A stretch of DNA of 64,000 nt from Chloranthus sessilifolius (taxonomy: Eukaryota > Streptophyta > Magnoliopsida > Chloranthales > Chloranthaceae). The notes below the pieces were generated by a model. It was not told the DNA's origin. It did no database searches and saw only the letters and a program-made list of their open reading frames with translations. The stretch is taken from positions 146,647,317 to 146,711,316 of the forward strand of contig CM037584.1 in assembly GCA_021018995.1 (NCBI GenBank), in the 5' to 3' direction. The position numbers and the translations under genes were made by a program. Shown here in pieces: positions 35,669 to 46,290 of the stretch (position 1 is the stretch's first letter; each line of letters begins with the position of its first letter).

Positions 35669-36246
35669 ATGACCACTCCTTGGCCATTTGCTACCTGGGG
35701 CCTCGACGTTGTCAAAATGATTAATCCGAAAGCATCAAACGGACATCGATTCATCCTCGTCGCCATTGAATACTTCACCAAGTGGGTAGAAGCGGCGTCA
35801 TATGCCAATGTCACAGCCAGTCACGTTGAGAAGTTTCTCAAGAACAATATTGTGTGCCGATTTGGAGTACCCAAAGATATCATCACGACAACGACACAAA
35901 CTTTGCGAACAAGTGCATCCGAGACTTCTGCGAGCAATACAAGATCAAACATCATCGCTCATCCCCTTATCGGCCTCAAACTAATGGAGCCGTGGAAGCC
36001 ACAAACAAGACGGTCATCCGCATCCTTGAGAAAATGGTCATCACTTATAGAGATTTGAGCGAAATGCTGCTATTTGCTTTGTGGGCCTACCAAAAGTTGA
36101 TCCGTACTGCTACAGGGGCAACACCTTTCTCCCTTGTGTATGGAACCGAGGCCGTCCTCCCGGTAGAGGTTGAAGTACCCTCGCTCCAAATCCTCATGGA
36201 ATCAGGCTTACCCGAAGCGGAGAGAGAGAGATCCTGCTTTGAATAA
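35669..36246 (+). pseudogene. Integrase catalytic core (Tat copy B), frameshifted
   Basis: Catalyses insertion of element cDNA. The first frame gives WGLDVV (first Asp) and FILVAIEYFTKWVEA, and runs out near 35890. Codons then continue in the frame from 35854, with HDNDTNF (second Asp), PYRPQTNGAVEATNK (Glu) and an ATGATPFSLVYG block. The D-D-E set is present but split between two frames by a small deletion near 35880-35890. Confidence 0.85.
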
Positions 36247-36366
36247 TTAAACTTATTGGACGAGAAGAGACTCCTAGCCTTGTGTCACACTCAAGTTTAC
36301 TAGGGGTGAATCGCACGCGCTTACAATAAACGTGTCTGCGGTCGAGATCTAAAGGTAGGAGACACT

Positions 36367-36549
36367 GTGCTGAAGAAGATCTTCCCATCCCTCCACGCCG
36401 ATCCAAGAGGAAAGTTCAAGCCAAACTGGGAAGGACCATACGTCATTCGAGAAGTGCTGCCGGGATACGCCATCCGCCTCGCCACCATGGACGGAGATCA
36501 TCTTCCTGAGCCCATCAACGCTGGATACGTCCGACGGTTCTACTCTTAG
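36367..36549 (+). pseudogene. Integrase C-terminal domain (Tat copy B)
   Basis: Sixty codons ending in TAG hold PNWEGPYVIREVLPGYAIRL, the GPY/F-like motif region of gypsy integrases. There is no chromodomain after it, which fits Tat. Confidence 0.75.
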
Positions 36550-37209
36550 CCTATCGCGATAAGGTAAGTATTGATGAAACAGATACGTGACTGCTTAAGA
36601 ACCACCCAAAAGAGGCCATCATTCCAAGCACAGTAGCCCAAAAATATCCCAAAAAATGATGATATCCTTTGCTATCCCATTTGAGCCTGGGCCTTTCTTT
36701 CAATAAACCCATTCCCCCAAAAAAAATATATGTGTACATATACCAAAAAAAAAAAAGAGAAAAGATGAAGTAGAGTTACTATCAAAATCCAAAAAAATTG
36801 AAAAAGCAAAACCTCAAAAAGAGATTGCCTGAAATGAAGCAAAAAGAATAAAAAAATGTAGAAGAATCACAGGGCATGTATAGTAAAACCCCCAAGGAAG
36901 AATGTATGTTGAGAAAACTAAATCCGTATCAAGGAAATCCTTTTAACCCAGCATACCTTCAAATCCTAACCTAACCCATGGCCAAGCTACACCCTGAAGG
37001 AAGCCCTCTTTGTAGATTCGCAAGCAGTCATAATATCTGTTAAGTCAACATGAGCCGAGTCGTGAGACGACACCAGAACCCCATCTAGCCAGCTATGACG
37101 GAATCAACGTCTATGTCGTGGCTCTTGCAAAAATAAATAATATATATATATATATATAATAATAATAAAAAGAATAAAAAATAAAATAAAAATACAAGCT
37201 CAAAGTAAG

Positions 37210-37358
37210 ATGGACATAGTGAAAACCCGAAAGGGCATTACGGGTAAAAACAGCGGGCTTGTGCAGACCAGGTGAAAACTTGAAAGGGTGCTTGGGGTAA
37301 GAGAGCTAAACCCATGGACGTGGTGAAAACCCAAAAGGGCACCACGGGTAAAAAAAGG
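37210..37358. repeat. Three GTGAAAAC repeats, about 51-bp period
   Basis: GGTGAAAACCYRAAAGGG-type units start at 37218, 37270 and 37321, each followed by a RCACGGGTAA-like stretch. Confidence 0.75.
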
Positions 37359-39098
37359 GGGAGATAAAAAATAGAAAAAAATTAAAAAAGAAAGGTTTGG
37401 ACTGATTGAGAAGATTGATGTTTGAGGAACCCTTTTGTTACTCTTCCTGTACCCTCTTGTCTAACTGGGCCGCTCATGCTAGTTCAAATCGGGCCTCAAC
37501 CATAATTATCTTTGTGAAACCCGCACCGTCAAACGTATGACCCGAGGCAAGGAGAAAGGTTTAACTCAATCCAAAGGGATCAACGTTCTGGCCTTGGTAA
37601 AATCTGGAAACTCACTCAGGTCCGACTGCATGAAAGAGTTTGACTACGCTCAAAATAGGACCCGTTACTCTGTCTCACTATCAAGGCATCAAAAAAAAAA
37701 AAAAAGCTAAAAAAAAAAAAAAAAACAAAACAAAAAAATCAAGAAAAATCCAAACACTAAAAAAATGTGTTCTCATTTTCATGTACATATTTCCAGCATC
37801 ATATTTCAATCTCAAATATGAAGAAAAATAACAAAAAATCTCCAAAAATTAAAATCCAAAAAATATCTTGAAAATGAAAAAGTGTAGGTAGAAATCTACT
37901 TTTTCTTCTACTGTTTAGGATGCATTTTCTTTATATGTATAAACAAAAAAGGGACTGACGTTTTCTCGAGAATGTGTAGGAACATCACACCGTCCAAAGC
38001 CTCGAAGCGGGCAACTTCTCAACGATGGACAAATCAGATAAAGCATCTCACCACCGACATTAGGTCTAACAAAAAAAATGATAAAAATCATTTTGAAAAG
38101 AAAAAGAAATCTATGTTTTCATGCTAAGCACAGTTATGCACTCGCGTATTTTCGATGCGGTAAAATGTCAATATTTTATCGACAATACAGTTGTGCAAAA
38201 TTAATGTCCTAGGTCAAAGGTTCGCCTTGGATCCATGGATCCCACTTCAAAGTAGGAGCGATAGTGTCAATTTTGGTCAAACAGTCAATGCTTGGATCGA
38301 GTTGATTCCACTACTAAATCTTTTGAGCCAAGCGCTCTGTCTTTGGATTCATATGAACATGGGTGTCTTAAGCTTCAGATTCTCCGTTGGAAAAGGTCAA
38401 TCGTTGGTTGAAACTAACCTATTGAGGATGAGATTACATATCAATCAAACTATGTGCAACCATGCTTTCAGAAGGGTTCATTTCCCTTTTATTTTTCGTA
38501 GGCTTAAAACCTGTATGGGCAGCGGTATCCCTATAAAGTGTATACCATGCATTTGGGTATCTGTATGATGGTCGTTTGTCCTCGTAAATTGTACCCGAGC
38601 GAGTCTGGGTCAGGGCTACCATCACCTTTGTTGTTGCTTATTGCCCCCGATGGGTGCATGATTATGCATAGTTAATTGATGATTATGGCAGATTGGATTG
38701 GATGCCCCCTTTTGGGAGGTGCCCAATGTTTGGCTGGATTTGTTCAAGGAAGTCGAAACTGGATACTCTAGGTCATGCTGAGTTGAGGCATGCTTTCAAA
38801 AAAATGGCACGTACTCCCAAAAAGAGTTGTGACATCTATTCACTTTGCTCGGGTGGTCATACTAAATAAACTTTGGGATCGATGGGTTCGCCCAAAGATC
38901 TCGAACCCTGCTTTCAGCAGGGGCACCTGCGAATAATCCAATGAGGTCATCAAATGCCTGATAGGATTGGACATAAACTACAGAGCCTTGTGTATGTTTA
39001 CTTCGCACCTATCTTTGAATGTGGGTCGATCACCCCTCTTACTTACGAAATTGTTGTATTCAGAATGAATCTCGAACATCAATCACCTTCAAATCATC

Positions 39099-39182
39099 TC
39101 GAGAAGCGGACATTTTTCCCGACTAGCGGGCTTTCGCAACTCGAGAGGCAAACATTTTTCCTAGCTAGTGGGCTTTCACAAC
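39099..39182. repeat. 42-bp tandem duplication
   Basis: Two adjacent copies (39099-39140, 39141-39182) share TCGAGARGC, ACATTTTTCC and GGGCTTTC. Confidence 0.8.
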
Positions 39183-39401
39183 TCATTCCACCTCGGTTAT
39201 GCCCAGTAATGTCGCTAAGCGCTTGGGAATCGATTACCTCAAGGAACGAATGATTAGCCTGGCACCCCAGGGCTTTCGTTTTCTCACCGTGTTACTCACC
39301 TGATGTTTAAAGTTTGTTTTGAATGCAGCGGACCCGTCAGTAATGCCTTGGGCCTCTTCGGATGTCTCTTTTCTTTGGCATACGATCACTAGTGATCGGA
39401 T

Positions 39402-39417
39402 ACCAAAGAGGGGCATC
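39402..39417 (+). other. Polypurine tract of Tat copy B
   Basis: CCAAAGAGGGGCATC lies directly before the LTR start TGTAGACACCC. Confidence 0.7.
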
Positions 39418-39820
39418 TGTAGACACCCAAATTTGGTCCAAGGCCCAATCGAAACACCTTTCGAGAGAAGTGTAATTCTGAGCTTTTGATGGCATGTATG
39501 GAACCCTTAGAAATCACCCCAAATCCTTAAGAATCACCCTAGATCCCTTAGGAACCTATCCCGAACCTTTAGAAACCAGTCTCAATCCTTAGAACCCATT
39601 CCAAACCCTAAACCTAACCTTCCCGAGCTATGAGTAAAGAATGGTGCACTAGGACTAGATAAGGTCTTCTACTAATATCAAATCTTGTACCATTGAAAAA
39701 TAGAGATCGTCAGTTTTCCAACGGTCCAAGAATCGCCCCAATCGGAGGTATACGTCAAAAGATATGGCAAACCGAGCCTGGAGGGCATGAACGTAAAGTC
39801 ATGTGGGCCCCTTAGGGACT

Positions 39821-40023
39821 TGGCGCAACTAATAGTTGCGCCAGTATTAAACTTTGCCTGGTGCAACTAATAGTTGTGCCAAGCCAATTTTCCCTTATTT
39901 TTAGCCTGGCACAACTAATAGTTGCGCCAGATTCAAAAGTGGGCCCCATCCTCATGAAATGACTTCCGAGTCAGACATACTATTTTATCAGATATTTTTG
40001 CCAGTGCAACTAATAGTTGCGCT
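39821..40023. repeat. Four palindromes in the Tat B 3' U3
   Basis: Units lie at 39821-39843 (perfect), 39859-39881, 39907-39929 and about 40002-40023. Confidence 0.88.
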
Positions 40024-40303
40024 GCATATGAACAAAGAATCTGGAATTTGCCCCGAATATTATGATTGGAGTTTGACTTATTGACCACCTTGACCTTAGG
40101 GGTGTGTTTTGCTAATTCTGTTGCACCCTCTTGAAGCCTATTTGCACCCCTTTAAGTGGCTTTAGGCCTCACCCCATCAACCACCATTGGAGGACATTCT
40201 CATACATTTCAAGGCTCCAAAAACCCTAGGAATCCTTAGATGTGAGATTACCTAATTGCTAAACTCATTTAGCTCTTAAGTGCCACCTAACCCACCCTTT
40301 TCC

Positions 40304-40311
40304 TATAAATA
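40304..40311 (+). promoter_or_regulatory. TATA box of Tat B 3' LTR
   Basis: CCTATAAATAGAG lies about 890 bp into the LTR. The matching box exists in copy A. Confidence 0.7.
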
Positions 40312-41032
40312 GAGCCCCCCACCCCTTGGTTTAAGGGTTGAGAAATTTGCTTAAGAGAGAAAGAGCTCAAAGTGAGAAGTTCTTCCTCCGTTTTGTGCAC
40401 TATTTTTACCCAAATTCTAAAATCTCCCAACCTCATTTCAAGCTTGTTCTTGCATCCAAAACCCTTAGCCTAGGTGTGTGTGATCCCCTAGCCTCCCTTC
40501 CCTACCTCTTAGCTTTAAGTCTTAAGAGTTAGAACCCCGTTTTCCACCATACAAGGCCTTCAAGAGCTCATCAAAGCAAGCCACGCAAAGCTCCTCTACG
40601 GTGCTACAAGGGCCCGAGAGCTCCGGCTCTCCCCTTTCTTCTCCTATCTCTTTCTAGCTCCCTCCATCCTCCCATTTGTGTCGTTACGCCGCCGATTTTT
40701 CGGTAGGAACAGAGGGGCACAAATAGAATTCTAAGCCCTTTTGGACAAAAGGAAGCTATTTTCTTTTCTTTTCCTTTATTTTATTTTTGGCCATTAGTAG
40801 AGACCGTGTTAAGCGGGTTGATCGGGTGTGGACCGGATCGATAACCGAAGCCCCTACCCAAGAGCCTTTGGTGTGGACCGGATTCAGAGTCATATTTTTA
40901 GCACTTCGGTGCTCATAAAAATGAATTAGGTATCCCGGGACACCGAAAGCTCTGGGTGGCGACTCTATATTTTTCGTTGGAGAGTGCATCGTCGCGACGG
41001 GATCGTCTCGATTCCCACGGTTGCACAGATGT

Positions 41033-41550
41033 GCTCAACAATAAGTATGATACACTTTTTGATCGGTATAAAATTTTCATTAGAAGACTGAGTGAATAAT
41101 GAAACTCCTAATTTCAATTAACTCAAATGTGAAGTAAGATAACTTCGATTGCAAAAGGTTATATATCTTGGGAGGATTTAACAATGAAGAGTATTGATGA
41201 CCTTTGTTAATATTGAAGTATTATCAATTGAAAATATTGAGTCTAAAAAAAATGAAAATTGTTCAACAAGACAAAGAAAATATCAATTTGTTAATATTTT
41301 GGACTATCAGCCTATCGAGCTACATGAGGATATGATTGTGGCTAAGGAGCCGATGCATATTCGTTGACCGAAAAGAGCAAATTTTGCGTACCAAACGGAT
41401 CCCGCTAGTACTAGTGAGGTGGCTGAATCATTCATCTGATGAGGCTACTTGGGAACGTAAGGCAGAGATTCGCGATAAATATTTGCACCTCATTGAATTA
41501 GGTACGTAAATTTTGAGGACGAAATTCTTATAAGGATGGGCGAATATAAC
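41033..41550 (+). pseudogene. Chromovirus integrase C-terminus with chromodomain, decayed
   Basis: Pieces of the plus strand read PIELHEDMIVAKEPMHI, then LRTKRIPLV and VRWLNHSSDEATWERKAEI with DKYLHLIEL, the last being the conserved end of the chromodomain in chromovirus integrases, which in intact relatives binds modified histones. Two frameshifts separate the pieces. A GAGGACGAAATTCTTATAAG stretch, resembling the usual end-of-pol and polypurine region, follows. The sequence is the far side of the chromovirus body broken at 11536. Confidence 0.7.
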
Positions 41551-43292
41551 TGTAGACACCCCATTTTCGCTCTCTCGGAGTATACAAACCTGTTCGGTCA
41601 ACCTTTGACCTTGCTCATGACTTTTGAAAAGGGACCAACCCTCTCTAAGAGTCTTAAAACCCTGAAAACCCCACAATCTAAGAATTAGGCACCATAACAA
41701 TAGTGTATAGTTAAGCCCCGGCCGTGTCAATCGAAGGTCAAAGGTCGAGTCAGAACCCCGACAATATATTCCCCATTTGGAAGCTCAACTTTTTCTATCG
41801 GACTTTGAAATTTTAGCAATACTTTGATATGATAGAATTTATGGGCTTTAAAGTTTCACAGAAAGGCTTGCCATTTGAAAGTTAGAAATTTGACCAAATT
41901 ACAAAAAATCGGATTTTGTTCTTAACCTGGAAAGTTGACTTTTTATTATTTGAGATTTTTTATCCGAGACTATTTTTATTAAATTCAAATGGGGGTTATT
42001 TCATTATTTACAAGTAGACATTTACTTAAATGATATTACATGTAAATATATATGCCTGTCTATCCTTACCTTCCTACCAGTCTGTCTATCCTAAACCTGA
42101 AATCTCGACCCATTGCTCTGACCCAACCCGGCCCGGGAGGTTCCCGAATTACACGCTTGGACACAAGCGCCCAATTCAATTGCACGTGGTACATTGCACT
42201 CTCAATTAGTCCAAGTGGACTAGGGCACACGTTCTGTGCGCCGCCTAAGCTCCCCAATTATGTGCAGTTCACCCCGCACATAATCGAATTGCGCGCTCCA
42301 CCAGCCGCGAGCAATGGTTCCAAGTTGGATCGGGGCTATAACTTCTATGACCGCCCAAACTCCTCGATCACGTGTACTGATCCAGGCGTATAATTGGATT
42401 ACGCGCTCCCCACAGGGCATGCAATTACTTCCAAGCAGAATGGAACTAGGACATCGGCCAAGCCAATCAGCCAGTCATTCTAGAGTCAATGATCGACTCA
42501 AAATTGGATTAAGCGCCCAAGAGAGGGCGCGAAATTCAATTAAGCTCCCTGGTTACTGCGCGCAATTGATAAATTGTGCACTTGTCTCAGAGCGCATAAT
42601 TTACTCGATACCTATAAAAAGACCCCCCTTCCTCACAACTTTTTCATAACCAATTTTACTATCTTTTCTTCTCTTTCTCAAGCTTCTCCCTTTGAGAAAA
42701 TTTGAGGTCCTCTCTGGGGCTTCCAAAGAAAGGGGTTAAGCTATCTTCTAGACTTCTAGAATTGCAGACTCTTCTCTAGGAGCCCCAGGTAGTCAGGCTA
42801 GCAGTACTGGCCAGCTAACCCTGACTCTCGAAGGATTATTAAAGGAACAAGCATCCTTAGCCTTAGATTCTTAGGAAACCCCTGCCTAAAATTCTTAGCC
42901 TAGAGCCCATTAGGTCCCTAGCCCCTCTCATTCTTTTCAAAATAGCCTTAGCCATCCCGATTTATCCAAGAGAGCTTACGGAGGGTACCCGGGAATGGGG
43001 CTGATCCTCCTTAGCATAGTAGGCCATAACCCCTTTTTTTAATTAAAGTAGTAGTAGGAAACTAAAATAGTCAAAGTTACAATAGTATTAGGAGACTCAC
43101 AGTCAGTTAGATTCAAAGTAGGGTCATAAGACAAAATCGATTAGACTTAGAGCAGGATTAAAAAGTTAGACTTGATAGACCTTAGGCTATTTTTAGCTAT
43201 TGGAGTCGGTCGGCCGACGTTCAGTAAAGGAGTCAATCTGTTTCCCCCCGCACGTGATCAGTGACGTTTTGCAACGTCGATAAACATCCACA
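41551..43292 (+). repeat. 5' LTR of gag-only element, member 1
   Basis: It starts TGTAGACACCCC and ends near AACATCCACA. It is related to 50982-52152. A TATAAAAA box lies at 42613. Inverted repeats such as ATTATGTGC (42257) with GCACATAAT (42276) sit in U3. Confidence 0.65.
42613..42620 (+). promoter_or_regulatory. TATA box in LTR of member 1
   Basis: CCTATAAAAAGACCCC, matching CTATAAATAGGCCCC at 51571 in member 2. Confidence 0.6.
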
Positions 43293-43293
43293 G

Positions 43294-43313
43294 TTGGCGA
43301 TCGCATCACCCAG
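43294..43313 (+). other. Candidate primer-binding site of member 1
   Basis: TTGGCGATCGCATCACCCAG follows the LTR end, and member 2 has ATGGTGATCACGAACCAG at the same place. I cannot name the tRNA. Confidence 0.4.
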
Positions 43314-43654
43314 GTATTCTCTATTTTATATTCGCCTCTTCCTTTCAGCATGTAATATTTCATAGTTTATTATTTCATCGCCCTTAGCCAGAGTTCACTC
43401 GGACAGAATTGGGCCACTTCTTCAGGGGATCGAAAGGAACCCAGAAAAAGTACGTACCAACAGACTAGCCATCGCGATGGGACCCCTTCTGCTAGGGTTT
43501 CCCTGATCTAATTAGTTTGATTTTTTTTGCTTTATTTTATCACTTTCTTACACACACTTACACGCATATAAACCTTTCAAAAATAAAATATATATATATA
43601 TATAATAATAATAAATAAAAATAAAACAAAATAAAAATATCGGGCATCAGGAAA

Positions 43655-45173
43655 TTGAACTTTAATGATGTCGACTCATCCCCATGGGACCTCCCTAACA
43701 GTCCCGAGTATAACGTTAGGCCATCTCCATGGACAGCCCAACGTCGTGCTTGGATAAACATGGTCAGTGAAAGCGAAAATTACCCCTTCGCTCCCAAAAA
43801 TATAAATCACGGTGGCAACAACGGAGATGACAGCGAGCCAAGATACACCGCCGGCCAAATTTTAAACTTTACTACCGATAAGTTGATGAAGGGAGGAGAA
43901 GAAGCCGACGCCCTACGACAGTCCCTCGCCGAGCTATACAAAGCTGCAATGGACCGAAAGTGGATAAACAAACAAGTCACTTCAAGGAATAGGCAAGAGG
44001 AAAGGACGCCATCTCCTCCACAAGCTTCGACTCCCTCGACACATAACATGCATACCCCTCACAACCCTATAACGACAATCGCCGAAGACAACCCTCTCTC
44101 AAGATACCTACAAATGATACCACGATAAACATGGACGATCTCCCTCGATTTCTAGAAGACTACATGGCTAAGAGAGAGCATTCTAACCACACTTTTGGAT
44201 TCGACAAATTCTATCGAGACCTAGATTGCACTGTATCCACAGGCTTTAAACCACCAAAATTCAACAAATACAAAGGTATAGGGAATCCAAAACACCACTT
44301 GGCCCTATTTTGCAATGACTATCGACCAATCAGCACTAATCATAGGCTCCTCATCCATTACTTTCAATGATCTTTAGAAGGAGAAGCCATCGACTGGTTC
44401 ACTGCTCTACCTCTAACGGGAATCGAGACCTTCGAAGACTTACCTGATAGATTCTTAGACCAATGCCAACACTTGACTCACGAAGAGATCAGTCTCGCTG
44501 AGTTGATGAACACAAAATACGAGGACGACGAAGACTTCACAATGTTCGCCAACCGCTGGAGGAGACTCGCCGCCCGAACTAGAAATCAGATAAAAGAAAG
44601 CGACACGATAAAATCGTGATCGATAATGCCTGCGAACTTCTTCAGAGTGGTCTCATCCTGAGTGACTACCTTGACTTTACGGTCCTATATCAACGCGCTA
44701 CATGCATACAACGTTACATAAAAGACGAGAACCTTAACTTCTCTGCTCCGACATCCAAAGGACCCTCTTCCAATAACGCTAAGACAAACACCCTGAGCCA
44801 AACGCTGAGCCCTAAACAAATCAACGCAAACCAGATAAACTATCAATACACGGACTTGCACTCTAACCATAACCAACAACAATACCCCAACCAATACACA
44901 AACTCACACTATGACCAAAACCAATACCCCAACGCCATGCTGACTGACATCACCTACTGCAACCCATTGTTAGATCAAATCCAACCCGCATATGATGTCG
45001 TACACTCTTTCACCCCTGTCCTAGTGCATCCAGCTAGCTTGATTTGTAGAATTGAACCTCCCTCAGAGCACATCCATACCATTCACTCACAATCAGTTAA
45101 CCCTGTCCCATGCACCAATAGGCATGAAATCACCTTTCGCCCTGAGCTGGTCACCAAGATCACTAAAATCTAA
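43655..45173 (+). pseudogene. gag of gag-only element, member 1
   Basis: Three collinear frames cover it. 43655-44128 gives a 157-residue N-terminal part with a RYTAGQILNFTTDKLMKGG block. 44131-44370 and its continuation after a TGA at 44368 give the Retrotrans_gag core: FKPPKFNKYKGIGNPKHHLA, GEAIDWFTALPL, and the RFLDQCQHLTHEEISLAELM and FANRWRRLAAR blocks. 44616-45173 gives the C-terminal part, ending in a Gln/Asn/Tyr-rich tail. No CCHC knuckle is seen. Member 2 preserves the same order. Confidence 0.8.
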
Positions 45174-46290
45174 CCTAGCACCAAATTCACCCCCCTAAAC
45201 TAACTCCACCCATCACCAAAATAGACACACTTATCCCTAAACTAACTCAACCGGCTCTTGAACTCGATGACCTACCCACCAATGAATAAATCCACATGCT
45301 CCCTCAACAAATACCCAAACCAACTCCATGATCAACCACTAAACAAGCTCACCTATTGGTCCCAGAAGCCATCCTCGAATCAATCTACCCACATACTACA
45401 ACACCATTCATACTTAAACCGATCACAATGATAAACTTCAAATCTAAACCCATGATTGGATCCGTTCCTAAGATCACTGGCCTTCTCACCCCCAAACCAA
45501 CTCTTGGACCGATCATCCCACAAATTCCGAACTAAACGTCGAACCTAAACCTGCAATCGAGCCCCTTCCTCAAATCACCAACCCCCTTACGCCTAATCCA
45601 ACGTCAAAACTCGAACTCCTTATCAAACACACGATCGAAAACCTTGCCCCACAAACTTCAGAATCGACCCTCGTATCAACTTCTACGCCCACCTCGAAAC
45701 CCGAACTCACTACTGAACTTATCATCCCCTCGATTTTGAAATAAAAACTTAAACCCATTATTGAACCTATCACCTCGCCGACTATGAAACTGAACCTCAA
45801 ACCTAAACTTACCATCAAACCGAAACTTATCATCAAACCTAAACCAATCATCAAACCTGAACCTGTTGTCAAACCTAAACCGATCACCGAATACAAACCT
45901 GTCTTCAAACCTAAAACTATCGTCGAATATAAACCTATCCTCGAACATGAACCAATCACCGAAACCGAACCCCTCATCGAACACAAACCCGTTATCGAAA
46001 CAAAACCCATCATCGAGCCTAAACATATCCCTGCAACACCAGCTTCACTCGCCTTCGAGCCAACCACCGAAAATGACGAGAAACAAACCCAAAAAACTAT
46101 CAACCCTCCCACTCTCGAAACCAAATCAAACCCAAACCTCACGACCCGGGTTTACATCCAAATTGACATATTGCCATATCCTCGAACCTCGCAACATAAG
46201 ATTGGCATCCTAACCAAATCCACTTTTGACCTCCATATCCAAATTTCTATAAACCTCACAACCGACACTCCTACGGACTCCTAACCAACA
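45174..46290 (+). pseudogene. Lys-Pro repeat region after gag
   Basis: A 166-codon open stretch (45784-46284) starts with about 15 units of the type IKPKPI / EYKPV. The matching DNA repeat, built on AAACCTRAACC and ATCATC, extends back to about 45430 in broken frames. The high Lys and Pro content and tandem origin suggest a linker within gag or an artefact of repeat expansion. I do not recognise a function. Confidence 0.45.

Larger units (their letters stand above)
36550..39401 (+). other. Long 3' noncoding tail of Tat copy B
   Basis: No recognisable gene. It holds A-runs (37688-37725), a (TA)n run near 37139-37158, short repeats at 37210-37358 and a 42-bp duplication at 39099-39182. A 125-codon open frame at 38191-38568 has no motif I can support. 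Long noncoding tails are usual in Tat elements. Confidence 0.6.
11537..41027 (+). mobile_element. Tat-lineage Ty3/gypsy retrotransposon (copy B), with nested Athila element
   Basis: The element starts TGTAGACACCC at 11537 and ends TTGCACA at 41027, flanked by GATGT at 11532-11536 and 41028-41032. Inside are, in order, leader, gag, protease, G-patch-like linker, reverse transcriptase, RNase H, a second archaeal-type RNase H, integrase, a 2.9-kb noncoding tail, a polypurine tract and the 3' LTR. The second RNase H between RNase H and integrase is the hallmark of the Tat lineage. A 14.1-kb element interrupts gag, leaving about 15.4 kb of Tat sequence. All frames are broken, so this copy cannot be autonomous. 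Confidence 0.88.
39418..41027 (+). repeat. 3' LTR of Tat copy B
   Basis: 1610 bp, TGTAGACACCC to TTGCACA, followed by the GATGT duplication. It carries four palindromes, a TATA box and a U5 with GGTGGCGACTC near 40955. Its U3 matches the 5' LTR, while its TATA-to-U5 part matches copy A but is absent at the 5' end of this element. Confidence 0.85.

Noticed and set aside
38191-38568. A 125-codon open frame in the Tat 3' tail as an extra Tat gene
   Set aside because: No motif or low-complexity signature, no counterpart visible elsewhere in the window, and length is not improbable by chance.
39821-40023. Regularly spaced palindromic repeats resembling a CRISPR array
   Set aside because: The repeats lie in LTR U3 and leader of a plant retrotransposon, spacers are shared between copies rather than unique, and there are no cas genes. 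This is eukaryotic DNA.
41380-41550. A host chromodomain gene
   Set aside because: The chromodomain piece follows integrase-end sequence and is followed by a retroelement-type terminus, so it belongs to a chromovirus.
45570-46142. A 190-codon minus-strand frame with Gly/Leu/Phe repeats
   Set aside because: It is the antisense shadow of the Lys-Pro DNA repeat.
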